DNA from: Lentibacillus amyloliquefaciens
GTDB lineage: Bacteria; Bacillota; Bacilli; Bacillales; Amphibacillaceae
Length of the DNA stretch: 64,000 nucleotides
Assembly: GCF_001307805.1 (NCBI RefSeq)
Contig: NZ_CP013862.1
Coordinates: 2,604,001 to 2,668,000, forward strand
Direction: 5' to 3'
Shown here: piece by piece, positions 30,709 to 40,462 of the stretch
Position numbering within the stretch: position 1 is the stretch's first letter
How the letters are laid out: every line of letters starts with the position of its first letter
The notes under the pieces: generated by a model
Seen by the model: only the letters and a program-made list of their open reading frames with translations
Databases searched by the model: none
What the model was told of the DNA's origin: nothing
Made by a program: the position numbers and the translations under genes

Positions 30709-31441
30709 AAATAATTCCCTCTGCTTCCGTCGTATAAGTATTGTCCTCATTGTAAATGTACAAGGGAGACAAAATCGTCAAGTCCGAACTGCCATCCCTT
30801 GTCCCTTCAATTAAAAGCATGTTGGCCTCCCGTCCGCGTTTCGGATATACGAACTGCAGACGTTTAGGTTCTATTTTATATTGGCGGAATAGCGCAATGA
30901 TATCAACAAGCCTGCCCGGTCGGTGAACCATGGCAACTTTCCCGCCTGGCCGCACATGCAGCTTACATGCTTTGATGACGTCTTCAAGTGTAGTATAAAC
31001 TTCATGCCGTGCAATTGTTAAATAATCATTGTGATTATGTTCTGAAACAGCAGGTGTCGGAAAATATGGCGGGTTGCACGTGACAACATCAAATGTACTA
31101 TGCCCAAGGTGCGCCTTCATTTCCTTTAAATCACCATGAATCATCGTTAAACGATTCTCCAATTTATTCAGTTCCACACTGCGTTCAGCCATATCGGCAA
31201 GCCTTTTCTGTATTTCAACACCTGTAATCGATGCATTCGTTCGGCGTGATAACAATAGCGGCACCACACCATTGCCGGTGCATAAATCAAGAATACGTCC
31301 TTTCCTGATTGGCACGTAGGCAAAATGAGCAAGCAAAACAGCATCGAGGGAAAAAGCAAATACTTCCGGGCTCTGGATTATATGCATCGACTCCTCTGAC
31401 AGCAAATAATCAATCCGCTCATCATCGTATAGCTTAACCAT
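30695..31441 (-). CDS. yabB: tRNA m6A37 methyltransferase-like protein YabB (TrmN6 family)
   Basis: The 248-residue SAM methyltransferase has motif [18 protein letters not shown] and the N6-adenine catalytic motif NPPYF near 120. The closest named relatives are TrmN6 enzymes that modify A37 of tRNA-Val. The ATG at 31441 is preceded by GGAGAAGG. A family-B repeat lies just upstream, between this gene and yabA. Confidence 0.88.
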   Translation of the reverse strand: MVKLYDDERIDYLLSEESMHIIQSPEVFAFSLDAVLLAHFAYVPIRKGRILDLCTGNGVVPLLLSRRTNASITGVEIQKRLADMAERSVELNKLENRLTMIHGDLKEMKAHLGHSTFDVVTCNPPYFPTPAVSEHNHNDYLTIARHEVYTTLEDVIKACKLHVRPGGKVAMVHRPGRLVDIIALFRQYKIEPKRLQFVYPKRGREANMLLIEGTRDGSSDLTILSPLYIYNEDNTYTTEAEGIIYGKQ

Positions 31442-31515
31442 GTCCGCCTTCTCCATCCTATCTGATTAAATTAGAGCTGTCTCTAACGGTTAGAGACAGC
31501 TCTGTTATAGAAGCA

Positions 31516-31677
31516 GTTCAAAAAGTCCGGTAACAATGACATGTCGAGTAGAGGAAGTTCTGTGCCTGCGATTACTCGGCACAAAAAAGATTGCTAAAAC
31601 CGTTCACATCAATCGCCGGGGCCAGAACTCACCACACACGCGAGAAGCTCGTTGGCTTGTTATCTTTCTTTTTGAAC
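31516..31677. repeat. Repeat family B, copy 2 (TIR element)
   Basis: The 162-bp element is bounded by GTTCAAAAAG and CTTTTTGAAC, the same ends as copy 1. It shares GTTCAAAAAGTCCGGTAA and AATGACA at the left and AACACRC-type sequence outside the right end. The interior is not similar to copy 1 and has no open frame. It ends 10 bp after the yabA stop. Confidence 0.6.
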
Positions 31678-31687
31678 ACACTATAAT

Positions 31688-32035
31688 TCATTCTTTGGTT
31701 TTGTTAAGAAATTCCAGACAAAACAAACAATCTTCTTCCTGTCTTGGCGTGCCAAAATGGATATTGCAAATATGAAATCCTTCTTCATACAGCCTAGCCA
31801 GATTATCATAGCCTTCGCCGGGTATATTACTGGTGGCATTTACTTCTCGATTTTCTTTAAAATCTTCATCCGCTTGCTCCAAACGGCTGCGCAAATGATG
31901 ATTTTCCATTTCCATACGGTGTTTTTCTTCTAAAAGATTGCTTAATTTTCCTTTCAAATCGCCTAGTTGTTCATATAATTCACCAATTTGTGTTTCCATA
32001 TCAGATACCTGATCGAAAATCTGTCGTTTTGACAC
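31688..32035 (-). CDS. yabA: Replication initiation control protein YabA
   Basis: YabA binds DnaA and DnaN and limits initiation. The 115 residues have an N-terminal coiled coil (about 1-60, leucine heptads) and a C-terminal zinc module with [23 protein letters not shown] 32035 follows a GGGGTGA site. It lies between ricT and trmN6, as in B. subtilis. Confidence 0.95.
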   Translation of the reverse strand: MSKRQIFDQVSDMETQIGELYEQLGDLKGKLSNLLEEKHRMEMENHHLRSRLEQADEDFKENREVNATSNIPGEGYDNLARLYEEGFHICNIHFGTPRQEEDCLFCLEFLNKTKE

Positions 32036-32049
32036 GCTTGTTCACCCCA

Positions 32050-32877
32050 CTATTCTGTGGCTTGTGCAGTGATGATTCCCTCATCTATCATTTCATCTAA
32101 TGTATATTCGATAACATGTTCATTTTCCGGGAGTTGAATATGAATAACCCGTTCCAGAATATTCAAGCCAGATACTTTTCCTTCACCATATGGGGTTTTA
32201 ACATGCTCGCCAATATCCGGCAATTCACGTTTAGCTGTTTCATACTCATCATTTTCATATTTCAGGCAGCACATGAGACGGCCGCACAGTCCGGAAATTT
32301 TCGCAGGATTCAATGACAAGTTCTGATCTTTTGCCATTTTTATGGAAACCGGCTCAAAATCACCCAAAAACGTTGAACAGCAAAGCATTCTGCCACACGG
32401 TCCGATGCCGCCTAATATTTTTGCCTCATCGCGCACACCAATCTGTCTAAGCTCAATCCGGGTTTTAAGTGTTGCTGCTAGATCTTTAACCAGGTTACGA
32501 AAGTCTACCCGACCTTCTGCCGTAAAGTAAAAGATGATTTTATTACGGTCAAATGTATATTCAACATCCACCAGGTCCATATCCAATTGGTGTTCCTGTA
32601 TTTTCTGTTTGCCTGCTTCCAGGGCCTTATCAGCAAGTTCGTGATTCTCAACAACAGTCGCTTTATCCTGTTCGTCTGCCACACGAATAATCTTTTTAAG
32701 CGGAAGCACAACATCTTCCTCATCAACCTGTCTCTCGGTGATGACGGCCTTGCCGAACTCAATGCCGCGAACTGTCTCCACAACAACATAATCATCGATA
32801 TCGATATTATTGTTACCCGGATCAAAATAATATATTTTACCCGCTTTCTTAAAACGGACGCCTACCACTTCTACCAT
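32050..32877 (-). CDS. ricT: RicT (YaaT), PSP1-domain protein of the Ric complex
   Basis: RicT with RicA and RicF forms an Fe-S complex that steers RNase Y and stimulates the Spo0A phosphorelay. The 275 residues contain the PSP1 core VEYTFDRNKIIFYFTAEGRV, IGVRDEAKILGGIGPCGRML and the cysteine-rich CGRMLCCSTFLGDF and SGLCGRLMCCLKYE segments. It starts 4 bp after the holB stop. Confidence 0.95.
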   Translation of the reverse strand: MVEVVGVRFKKAGKIYYFDPGNNNIDIDDYVVVETVRGIEFGKAVITERQVDEEDVVLPLKKIIRVADEQDKATVVENHELADKALEAGKQKIQEHQLDMDLVDVEYTFDRNKIIFYFTAEGRVDFRNLVKDLAATLKTRIELRQIGVRDEAKILGGIGPCGRMLCCSTFLGDFEPVSIKMAKDQNLSLNPAKISGLCGRLMCCLKYENDEYETAKRELPDIGEHVKTPYGEGKVSGLNILERVIHIQLPENEHVIEYTLDEMIDEGIITAQATE

Positions 32878-32881
32878 TTAA

Positions 32882-33871
32882 TCACCCCTGTATTTGAATG
32901 GTGAGCTCCTCCATCACAAGTGTCGGGTTAACATTTTGCTTGAGTTTCCGTTTGGCATCAAGCAGCTTATTTAATATGTCCAGTAATTTTCCCTGTGAGA
33001 AGAACATCACCAGATTTTCAATCCTTATATCGTCAATCGCAAAAACGGCCAAATCATCCTCTTTGCCTATATGATAATAAAGTATATCTTTAAAACCGAG
33101 CAGCAGTAAATCCAAACCTCTTTCCTGCTGTTTTCGCTCCTTAAAATGCGGTAACCATTTCTGGTGAATAAACAAAAAAACGTCATCTTGATGAGAGGAA
33201 AACGTTTCTATCAATTGTACCATTAATTTTCGTGCTTGCGCAAACCACTCATCAGTACTCCAGGCGATTGCTTCATCCAAATTATTAGTTAAAGCGCTCA
33301 TTAAAACAGCATTTGACCGGGAAACATCATGTTCAATTAACTGCTCTTGAAAAGCTTGCGGATTAAGAGGTTTAAAATCAATCGTCTGGCAACGTGAGCG
33401 AATCGTCGGGATGATTGATGAACTGTTTTCAGTCATTAGAATAGCGGTTGCTTTTTTGGAGGGCTCTTCCAGAAATTTCAAAAGACGATTTGAGGCGTTG
33501 ATCGTCATCGTCTCCGCGCTTTTAATGACATACACCTTTTGCTCGGACTCCACTCCTGAGTAACTGAACTCTTTTTGCAGGTGTTCAATCTGCTCTTTTC
33601 GGATGGACTGCCCATCAGGTTCAATCCAATGGATATCAGGATGGTTGCCCGATTCAATCCGCTTGCATTCATGGCATTCCTGGCAAGGTTCCACACCAGT
33701 TCGGCTGCTGCAAAAAAGAGCCTTTGACAGTAATAAGGCAACAGCCTCTTTTCCAGTTCCGCGCTCACCCTGCAGCAAGTATGCGTGGGAAAGCCTGTCT
33801 TTTTGAATGCTGTTTGTAATGATTCTGCTCGCCAATGGCTGGACTTCAGCTGTTTCAGACCATGTTTTCAT
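32882..33871 (-). CDS. holB: DNA polymerase III delta' subunit
   Basis: Delta' is the stator of the clamp loader. The 329 residues carry a P-loop GERGTGKEAVALLL, a four-cysteine zinc module (CSSRTGVEPCQECHEC) near 50, and the sensor-like SRCQTIDF. It is shorter than DnaX in this window and lacks the tau tail, as expected. yaaR, which lies between holB and yaaQ in B. subtilis, is missing; only 44 bp separate the two here. Confidence 0.96.
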   Translation of the reverse strand: MKTWSETAEVQPLASRIITNSIQKDRLSHAYLLQGERGTGKEAVALLLSKALFCSSRTGVEPCQECHECKRIESGNHPDIHWIEPDGQSIRKEQIEHLQKEFSYSGVESEQKVYVIKSAETMTINASNRLLKFLEEPSKKATAILMTENSSSIIPTIRSRCQTIDFKPLNPQAFQEQLIEHDVSRSNAVLMSALTNNLDEAIAWSTDEWFAQARKLMVQLIETFSSHQDDVFLFIHQKWLPHFKERKQQERGLDLLLLGFKDILYYHIGKEDDLAVFAIDDIRIENLVMFFSQGKLLDILNKLLDAKRKLKQNVNPTLVMEELTIQIQG

Positions 33872-33915
33872 TGTTTTCCCTCTTTTTAACTACGTATATA
33901 AATTAACTAATTGTT

Positions 33916-34260
<345 letters not shown>

Positions 34261-34893
34261 TTAACCGTTTTTTAAAAAGTGAGCGATAGCATTCACTGCT
34301 TCTGATTCAACTTGTTCGAATGATTGATCGGCATTAATCACCTGTATGCGATCCGGAAATTTCGAGACAAGCATCTGATAGGCTTCATAAACATCTTCAT
34401 GAAACTGGATCGTCTCCAGATCAAGACGGTTTCTTTCTCTATCTTTATTCGCTGCGATCCTCTCCAGCCCTTTCTTTGGTTCAATATCAAAAAATAGTGT
34501 CTTATCCGGCATCAGATCCTGGATCGCAAATTTATTAATGGTGAATACTTCTTCAATGCCAAGCTTTCTGGCAAACCCCTGATAAGCAAGGCTGCTGTCG
34601 ACAAACCGGTCACATAATATAATCTTCCCTTCCTTCAAAGCAGGCAACACTTTTTCAGTCAAATGCTGTCTGCGTGCCGCTGCATACAGAAGAGCTTCGG
34701 TTCTCGCATCCATTGCTGTGTGCTCCGGATTTAAAATGATCTCACGTATTTTCTCGGCTATTTCGATTCCGCCGGGCTCCCTTGTTGACAGAACATCAAG
34801 CCCCAAATCTGCAAGTTTTTGTTCGGCTGATTTCAGAATGGAAGACTTCCCGGAACCCTCGCCACCCTCAAATGTGATAAAATATCCTCTCAC
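34261..34893 (-). CDS. tmk: Thymidylate kinase
   Basis: Tmk phosphorylates dTMP to dTDP. The 210 residues show the P-loop TFEGGEGSGKSS, the DR motif LCDRFVDSSLAYQG and the LID region. GTG 34893 behind AAAGGAG gives the usual length; an upstream frame to 34920 overlaps yaaO. Confidence 0.97.
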   Translation of the reverse strand: MRGYFITFEGGEGSGKSSILKSAEQKLADLGLDVLSTREPGGIEIAEKIREIILNPEHTAMDARTEALLYAAARRQHLTEKVLPALKEGKIILCDRFVDSSLAYQGFARKLGIEEVFTINKFAIQDLMPDKTLFFDIEPKKGLERIAANKDRERNRLDLETIQFHEDVYEAYQMLVSKFPDRIQVINADQSFEQVESEAVNAIAHFLKNG

Positions 34894-34906
34894 TGCGGTT
34901 GCTCCT

Positions 34907-36325
34907 TTAACGTAAAACACTTATGCCATTTTCTATATTGCGATGCTGGATTGTTACACCCTGCTGCATAAACTGTTCAATGATTTTAATGTGGCTGCTG
35001 GTAATCCGCTCACCTTTCAGCACAAATGGTATCCCAGGCGGATAGGGTATGATGGCCTCTGCGGCTATATAACCTTCCGCTTTTCTTAGTGGAACCTGGA
35101 TTGGTTGATGCTGTTTCAATGAAAAATAATCTAAGTCAAGTTCTGTTATACGTTCTTTGAAAATATTGTTTGTATTTATTATATCATGATTCGGGATATT
35201 TTTTAATTGTGCGGCAACACGACTGACCGCTTTTTTCAGCCTATTCATTTCCTTGAATGGACCAAGACCGTGAATCAGAAGGAGCTGATTGTGTGTTGCA
35301 AGCTCCGGGTAAACGCCCTCCTGTTCGAACAATTCAGCTATTGCTTCACCTGGGATGCCCGGTTTTGAATGGAGTGTTATTTTAAGCGGGTCATCTCCTG
35401 GGGAAACATTCCAGAATTCACTTGAATCCAGTATGTCACGAACTTCATCGGCACTTTCCAATATTACTCTCAAATCATCCAAGGTTAATTTTGCAAGAAA
35501 CGAACGGGCTAAATCTAACGACGCCATAATTGGATATGATGGACTGCTTGACTGAATTATTTGCAGATAATGCTCGACACGCCTGCTGGAAATCCGTTCT
35601 GATTGAGTATGCAAAAAAGCCCCCATCGTCATGGCCGGAGCCATTTTATGAGCAGACTGCACGACCGCATCCGCCCCAAGCACCAGTGCAGAGTCCGGGA
35701 ATGCCTTGTCTAAGGAAAAATGGATGCCATGAGCCTCATCCACGAGCACTGGTATATCATATTCATGAATTAATTCAATGATTTCTCTTAATGCAAACGT
35801 TTTTCCGAAATAATCCGGATAACTCAGCACAACAGCTTTCGCCTCCGGATGCTCGTACAATGCCAGTTTCATTGATTCCGTGCCGGGTGCTATGTAACGA
35901 TCTGAAGCTGTATTGAATTCCGGTGCAACAAACACAGGTTTCGCGCCTGCCAATTCCAGACCATTGAAAATTGACTTATGGCTATTTCGCTGGACAATCA
36001 TTTTATCCCCCGGTGAACAAACCGATAAAATCATTGCTAAATTGCCAGCCGTACTGCCTCCAACCAAAAAATGACTGGCATCTGCTCTGAAGAATTCGGC
36101 AGCCAATTTCTGTGCCTCATCAATTACACCGCGGGGAGCGTGCAAATCATCCAGACCGGATAGTTCCGTTAAATCCAGCGGCAATAGCGATTCAAACTGT
36201 CCCTTTGACTGATAGGGGAAAATGCTTCCATTTTTATGACCCGGAACATGAAATGACATCGGACGGCTGGCTGTAAATTGGTCCAATGCATCATATAAAG
36301 GTGTGTTTTCCTGATTTCGGCCCAT
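34907..36325 (-). CDS. yaaO: Orn/Lys/Arg decarboxylase-family protein YaaO
   Basis: A PLP enzyme of the aminotransferase fold with MSFHVPGHKNG, VGGSTAGNLAMILS, LVDEAHGIHF and the Schiff-base lysine in SAHKMAP (near residue 237). The C-terminal Orn/Lys/Arg decarboxylase domain follows from about 365. The 472 residues equal the short Gram-positive class. It is likely an amino-acid decarboxylase; the substrate cannot be told from sequence. tmk follows by 13 bp. Confidence 0.9.
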   Translation of the reverse strand: MGRNQENTPLYDALDQFTASRPMSFHVPGHKNGSIFPYQSKGQFESLLPLDLTELSGLDDLHAPRGVIDEAQKLAAEFFRADASHFLVGGSTAGNLAMILSVCSPGDKMIVQRNSHKSIFNGLELAGAKPVFVAPEFNTASDRYIAPGTESMKLALYEHPEAKAVVLSYPDYFGKTFALREIIELIHEYDIPVLVDEAHGIHFSLDKAFPDSALVLGADAVVQSAHKMAPAMTMGAFLHTQSERISSRRVEHYLQIIQSSSPSYPIMASLDLARSFLAKLTLDDLRVILESADEVRDILDSSEFWNVSPGDDPLKITLHSKPGIPGEAIAELFEQEGVYPELATHNQLLLIHGLGPFKEMNRLKKAVSRVAAQLKNIPNHDIINTNNIFKERITELDLDYFSLKQHQPIQVPLRKAEGYIAAEAIIPYPPGIPFVLKGERITSSHIKIIEQFMQQGVTIQHRNIENGISVLR

Positions 36326-36381
36326 TATCCTTACTCCCCCTTTTTTTCGATTGATCTGATTTACTTGAATATTAATGTATT

Positions 36382-36415
36382 AAAAAAGTCCGCTGCAACT
36401 ATTCGCACAGCGGAC
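36382..36415 (-). terminator. Terminator of csfB
   Basis: Minus-strand GTCCGCTG pairs with CAGCGGAC around a 12-nt loop and is followed by TTTTTT, 10 bp after the csfB stop. Confidence 0.85.
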
Positions 36416-36424
36416 TCTAATTAA

Positions 36425-36616
36425 TTAGGAATATAGTGTTGGCTGATTCATATTTTTTAATTTTTGCAGATAATAACGATATTTTTCTTCCCGCGGCTCA
36501 GTGTGAATCATGTTTTGTTCACATTCACAGCAAATAAATAGTTTGTATAAATGAATGCCGCGTTCCTTTTCTTCCTCACAAATACCGCACCGTTCCATTA
36601 ATATTTTTTGTTCCAT
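36425..36616 (-). CDS. csfB: Anti-sigma-G factor CsfB (Gin)
   Basis: CsfB binds sigma-G (and sigma-E) to prevent early activity. The 63 residues have two zinc-type pairs, CGICEEEKERGIHLYKLFIC followed by CEC, which is the Gin signature. GGAGGTGGGG precedes the ATG. A sigma-F-like promoter lies 20 bp upstream, in keeping with forespore expression. Confidence 0.93.
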   Translation of the reverse strand: MEQKILMERCGICEEEKERGIHLYKLFICCECEQNMIHTEPREEKYRYYLQKLKNMNQPTLYS

Positions 36617-36635
36617 GTCCCCACCTCCGTTAGCT

Positions 36636-36665
36636 TAGTATCTCCTAATCTAACGAATTTTATAC
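36636..36665 (-). promoter_or_regulatory. Sigma-F-type promoter of csfB
   Basis: Minus-strand GTATA (36661-36665), 15 bp, GGAGATACTA (36636-36645). Both boxes match the sigma-F consensus at every fixed position. B. subtilis csfB is a sigma-F gene. Confidence 0.75.
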
Positions 36666-36776
36666 AAGCAAAACTTGTAATCATTGAAACTTTTTTTGCA
36701 GCTGGCATCTGCAGCAAATTAGAGAGTAAAACAACTATTTCGATTACGGCTCTTTTCGTGATTTTGGTTGTCTTCA

Positions 36777-36814
36777 TCCCCCGCAGGAGTCGACTGCCCT
36801 CCGCTTCAATCAAC
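36777..36814 (-). repeat. Repeat family A, fragment
   Basis: The minus strand reads GTTGATTGAAGCGGAGGGCA then GTCGACTCCTGCGGGGG. This matches 18208-18243 of copy 1 (GTTGATTGAAGTGGAGGACA, GTCGACTCCTGCGGG) at nearly every base. The rest of the 36666-36999 gap shows no gene. Confidence 0.65.
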
Positions 36815-36999
36815 CGCCATGTTAGCGGAGTGTATTTGCGGAGAGGTATCACACTTAAACCATCAGTTCACTCGTGGCAGCGTATGGGTTTTGTATCAAA
36901 AACCACAACCTTTTAGAAATCAATCTCAATAAAAGTATATGCCGCAATAGCTTATCTCTTTACACTTTTACAAAAGATGGGGTCTGGAACTGCTTGTCA

Positions 37000-37263
37000 C
37001 TACAGAACAAATAAGTGTATGGCAGCAAGTGAACCCAGTCCAAATAAACCTAAAAAACCGGATACAATGACTGTAAATAGATTGATTGGGATGTGCAATC
37101 CGAAAGATGCGCCAAAGACGTTAAAGAAAAATAAAAATAAAATGCCGATTCCTATTTTGACCGTACTATTGGCAAAGAACCGCATTGGTTTAACAGGAGC
37201 ACCAACGAATAATAGAATGACAATTAACACGACCATAATTGAAATAACCAGTGTCGAACTCAA
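37000..37263 (-). CDS. bofA: Pro-sigma-K processing inhibitor BofA
   Basis: BofA holds the intramembrane protease SpoIVFB inactive in the outer forespore membrane with SpoIVFA. The 87 residues form two or three spans, with VKPMRFFANSTVKIGIGILF and a hydrophobic C-terminal LAAIHLFVL typical of BofA. The start is TTG at 37263 behind AAAAGGAG. It lies between yaaL and csfB; the rrn operon found near here in B. subtilis is absent. Confidence 0.92.
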   Translation of the reverse strand: MSSTLVISIMVVLIVILLFVGAPVKPMRFFANSTVKIGIGILFLFFFNVFGASFGLHIPINLFTVIVSGFLGLFGLGSLAAIHLFVL

Positions 37264-37339
37264 GGCAAACCACTCCTTTTCCTTGTCCCTTTCTATTTAC
37301 ATATGAAAAGGAACACGGAAAAAGAACAAAAATCTATTG

Positions 37340-37552
37340 CTAATACCGGATGGCACTGATTTTTCGAAGCTTTGCTTCCCGCAGTAAATATAAGTACTTG
37401 GCCCGTGCAAGGTTTTCTTTATAAAAGCCGTCTTCTGTCGGTTCTATGCTTTTGTCCACAATTGATTGGATTTGCTTCCATTCATATTCGATGGCGAACA
37501 GTGAATCCAATAATTGCTTATCCACTTCCCGCTTTCTCTTTTTTCTCCCCAT
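37340..37552 (-). CDS. yaaL: Conserved small protein YaaL (DUF2508)
   Basis: A 70-residue basic, helical protein (KKRKREVDKQLLDSLFAIEY then EWKQIQSIVDKS, RAKYLYLLREAKLRKISAI). It matches YaaL, always found after recR; its function is unknown. The ATG is 18 bp after the recR stop. Confidence 0.9.
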   Translation of the reverse strand: MGRKKRKREVDKQLLDSLFAIEYEWKQIQSIVDKSIEPTEDGFYKENLARAKYLYLLREAKLRKISAIRY

Positions 37553-37570
37553 AATGTCTCCTATCTATCT

Positions 37571-38167
37571 TTAAAGATCCCTTCTGCCTTCCAATGCTTT
37601 TGACAGCGTTACTTCATCTGCATATTCCAGATCGCCGCCAACCGGCAAGCCGTGTGCAATTCGGCTCGTTTTAACGCCCGATGGCTTTACGAGACGGGAA
37701 ATATACATTGCTGTTGCTTCGCCTTCAATATTGGGATTTGTGGCCAGAATCAACTCCTCGACACCTTCATCTTTCAAACGGTTGATCAAATCAGGCACGT
37801 TGATATCTTCGGGTCCTATCCCATCCATCGGGGAGATTGCACCATGCAGCACATGGTATTTTCCATTGTATTCTTTCATCTTCTCCATTGCGATCACATC
37901 TTTTGGATCCTGTACAACACAGATAATCGAATTGTCCCTTGCTGTATCCCGGCAAATGGCACAAGGATCCTGATCTGTAATATGACCGCATGTTGAACAG
38001 TGTGTCAATTCGCGCTTTGCATTCACCAGTGATTTGGCAAAATCCATAACGTCGTCATCGTTCATATTTAAAACAAAAAATGCCAGCCGGACAGCGGTTT
38101 TAGGGCCGATCCCTGGCAATTTTGTGAAACTGTCAATCAGTTTGGAAATCGGTTCCGGATAATACAT
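37571..38167 (-). CDS. recR: Recombination protein RecR
   Basis: RecR acts with RecO and RecF to load RecA on gapped DNA. The 198 residues contain the helix-hairpin-helix [15 protein letters not shown], the C4 zinc finger [16 protein letters not shown] and a Toprim domain ([27 protein letters not shown]). It follows ebfC, as in most Firmicutes. Confidence 0.97.
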   Translation of the reverse strand: MYYPEPISKLIDSFTKLPGIGPKTAVRLAFFVLNMNDDDVMDFAKSLVNAKRELTHCSTCGHITDQDPCAICRDTARDNSIICVVQDPKDVIAMEKMKEYNGKYHVLHGAISPMDGIGPEDINVPDLINRLKDEGVEELILATNPNIEGEATAMYISRLVKPSGVKTSRIAHGLPVGGDLEYADEVTLSKALEGRRDL

Positions 38168-38264
38168 CGGTTCGTACGCCTCCCGCCGGAAAAACTAAAG
38201 GCCCTGCCTATTAGAGCGTGTGCCCAAGTTTTTCATACAAGGTCTTCCATTATATTTTTGGTGT

Positions 38265-38582
38265 TTAGAACATACCGCCAGGAAGGTTCATTCCTTTTGT
38301 GAATTCTCCCATTGTGTCATTTGTTTTGTCTTCAATTTGTTTGATGACGTCATTTGTTGCAGTCAGAATAAGGTCCTGCAGCATATCAACGTCATCAGGG
38401 TCCACAACTTCCTCTGAAATCTGCACATCAGTGATTTCCTTTTTACCATTTGCAACGACCGTCACCATGCCGCCTCCAGCTGATGCCTCAAACGTCATTT
38501 CATACAGTTCTTCCTGAGCTTGCGTCATTTTCTTTTGCATCTTCTGCATTTGCTTCATCATGTTATTCATATTGCCTTTCAT
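38265..38582 (-). CDS. ebfC: Nucleoid-associated YbaB/EbfC-family protein (YaaK)
   Basis: The 105 residues have a Met/Gln/Lys-rich front ([20 protein letters not shown]) and the core [20 protein letters not shown]. Family members are small dimeric DNA-binding proteins. It lies between dnaX and recR in the standard order and is likely cotranscribed with both. Confidence 0.95.
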   Translation of the reverse strand: MKGNMNNMMKQMQKMQKKMTQAQEELYEMTFEASAGGGMVTVVANGKKEITDVQISEEVVDPDDVDMLQDLILTATNDVIKQIEDKTNDTMGEFTKGMNLPGGMF

Positions 38583-38605
38583 ATAAAACGCCTCCTAAAA
38601 GTTAT

Positions 38606-40303
38606 CTATTCATCGTGTATTTCCAGCAGTTCATCTCCGACAAGTTTTCTCGCTTCTTCGACCAGCGGGTCTTCTTTCCGGTCTTCTTCCTTTGCTTCAT
38701 CAGATTGATTCTGCTTACTTATATATTCTTGACGCAATTCCTGCCAACTGTTTGCCGGAATCGGAATAATGGTCCATTTGCGACCGCTCGCACTTGCGAG
38801 CACCGACTCCACAGTCTCTCGGTTATCCAAAAAGAGTGAACAATGGATTTCATATTTGAACTGGACAACTAATGCATCCTCTGATGCTGCGGCAGGCTTG
38901 CTGTCCTGTATTGTAGCATGTGCCGGGGCACTTGTCGATTTAAGTTTATTTAAAAATGAAGCCCATTGTGACTGCACTTCTTTAAGCATTGGCCGTTCGG
39001 CTGTATCAAGAACTCTCCGGATTTTGTCATATGGAATATTATAGCTGTTTTTAGCCGTTCTTGGTTTTGGCCGTTTCGGCTCCGGCGCCGGTTCCGGCTG
39101 CCTGGCTGCTGCAGGTGATTCTTTCAAAGTGGTCAATTCCTTCTCCAGCTGCTCCAACCTGCCGACAAGCCTTGTCACTGCTTGTGAATCAGCAGCATTC
39201 TCGTTTTCTCCCTGACGTGTATCTTTCTTAGTTATTGTAAGAATTGCAATTTCAATAAATACTTTCGGGCTTGTCGTCCATTTAATTTCCTGCTGACATT
39301 GGTTAAGGTGGGTAATCGCATCCTGAATCCAATCATCCGAAACCATTTCAGCAAGCTGTTTGAATGACTCATCAGCCATGGCCCGCTCCAAAATATCTTC
39401 AAGTGCCGGGGCGCTTTTGTACAACAGCAAATCGCGCAGGAAATAAATCAAATCATAGACAAATCGTGCCGGGTCTTTCCCGTTTTGTATCAAATCATCA
39501 AGCAGGGATAAAGCTTGTTGCACGTCCTGATCATGCATAGCCTGAACAACATCTGTCAAAATCCCTTGTGCCACACCGCCTGTAACAGCAAGGACGTCTT
39601 CCAGTTCAACGCTTTTCTCACTGTATGATATGGCCTGGTCAAGGATACTGAGCGCGTCCCGCATACCGCCTTCTGCTGCAAGTGCAACAGTTTCCAGTGC
39701 TTCATCCGATACTGCGATCTGTTCTGCTTCAATTACAGTGTGCATCCGTTCTACAATTGATTTGTTCGAAATCGGTTTAAAGTCGAAACGCTGACATCTT
39801 GAAGCAACAGTCAGCGGAATTTTGTGAGGTTCAGTCGTTGCCAGAATGAAGGCAACATGCTGCGGAGGCTCTTCCAGGGTTTTCAATAGCGCATTGAATG
39901 CACTTGTTGAAATCATGTGCACCTCATCGATAATGTACACTTTATAAGGAACTGTGCTTGCAGCATATTTTACCTTTTCCCGTATTTCACGGATATCTTC
40001 AACACTTGTATTCGACGCCGCATCCATTTCAATAATGTCGTTAATCGAACCATCCTGAATGCCGCGGCAGGATTCACATTCATTACACGGTTCTTTGACA
40101 GGGGCATGTTCACAATTAATCGTCTTGGCAAAAATTTTCGCGGCACTCGTTTTTCCGGTTCCACGCGGGCCGGAAAAAATATAAGCATGTGAAAATTTTT
40201 CCTGAACAATTGCGTTTTGCAGTGTTTTGGTAATGTGTGTCTGGCCGACAACATCCTGGAACGTCCTGGGCCGCCACACACGGTATAGTGCCTGGTAGGT
40301 CAT
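38606..40303 (-). CDS. dnaX: DNA polymerase III tau subunit
   Basis: DnaX forms the clamp-loader motor and tethers polymerases and helicase. The 565 residues show YRPRTFQD-type start (YRVWRPRTFQDVVGQTHITK), P-loop SGPRGTGKTSAAKIF, zinc cysteines CEHAPVKEPCNECESC, DEVHM and SRCQRFDF, then a Pro-rich linker near 385-405 and the tau tail. It is the last gene of the conserved core; the tRNA-Ser, scr RNA and tadA that precede dnaX in B. subtilis are not seen upstream. Confidence 0.97.
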   Translation of the reverse strand: MTYQALYRVWRPRTFQDVVGQTHITKTLQNAIVQEKFSHAYIFSGPRGTGKTSAAKIFAKTINCEHAPVKEPCNECESCRGIQDGSINDIIEMDAASNTSVEDIREIREKVKYAASTVPYKVYIIDEVHMISTSAFNALLKTLEEPPQHVAFILATTEPHKIPLTVASRCQRFDFKPISNKSIVERMHTVIEAEQIAVSDEALETVALAAEGGMRDALSILDQAISYSEKSVELEDVLAVTGGVAQGILTDVVQAMHDQDVQQALSLLDDLIQNGKDPARFVYDLIYFLRDLLLYKSAPALEDILERAMADESFKQLAEMVSDDWIQDAITHLNQCQQEIKWTTSPKVFIEIAILTITKKDTRQGENENAADSQAVTRLVGRLEQLEKELTTLKESPAAARQPEPAPEPKRPKPRTAKNSYNIPYDKIRRVLDTAERPMLKEVQSQWASFLNKLKSTSAPAHATIQDSKPAAASEDALVVQFKYEIHCSLFLDNRETVESVLASASGRKWTIIPIPANSWQELRQEYISKQNQSDEAKEEDRKEDPLVEEARKLVGDELLEIHDE

Positions 40304-40328
40304 AATGAAGGTTTCCCCTTTATGCGGC

Positions 40329-40355
40329 TATTCAAAAGGTCATTGCTTTTTGAAC
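40329..40355. repeat. Repeat family B, minimal copy
   Basis: ATTCAAAAGG and CTTTTTGAAC face each other with only 6 bp between, followed by ACGCATTA as after copy 1 (ACGCACTA). It looks like a collapsed family-B element 26 bp upstream of dnaX. Confidence 0.45.
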
Positions 40356-40427
40356 ACGCATTAATAAATTCTAACTAAATTATACTCGATTTCGGGGGTG
40401 AATGTGAAGGGGATTGCAAATAATCAC

Positions 40428-40460
40428 CGAGGCTGACCGCTTTGTGCAGTCAGCCTCTTC
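40428..40460. other. Stem-loop at the end of the ABC-2 operon
   Basis: GAGGCTGAC pairs with GTCAGCCTC around an 11-nt loop, just after the permease stop. There is no T tract on the minus strand, so I rate it a stem-loop, possibly a weak terminator. Confidence 0.45.
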
Positions 40461-40462
40461 CT

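Noticed and set aside
40304..40462. SRP RNA (scr) before dnaX
   Set aside because: Expected from B. subtilis synteny, but the sequence lacks the GGAA tetraloop helix and is too short.
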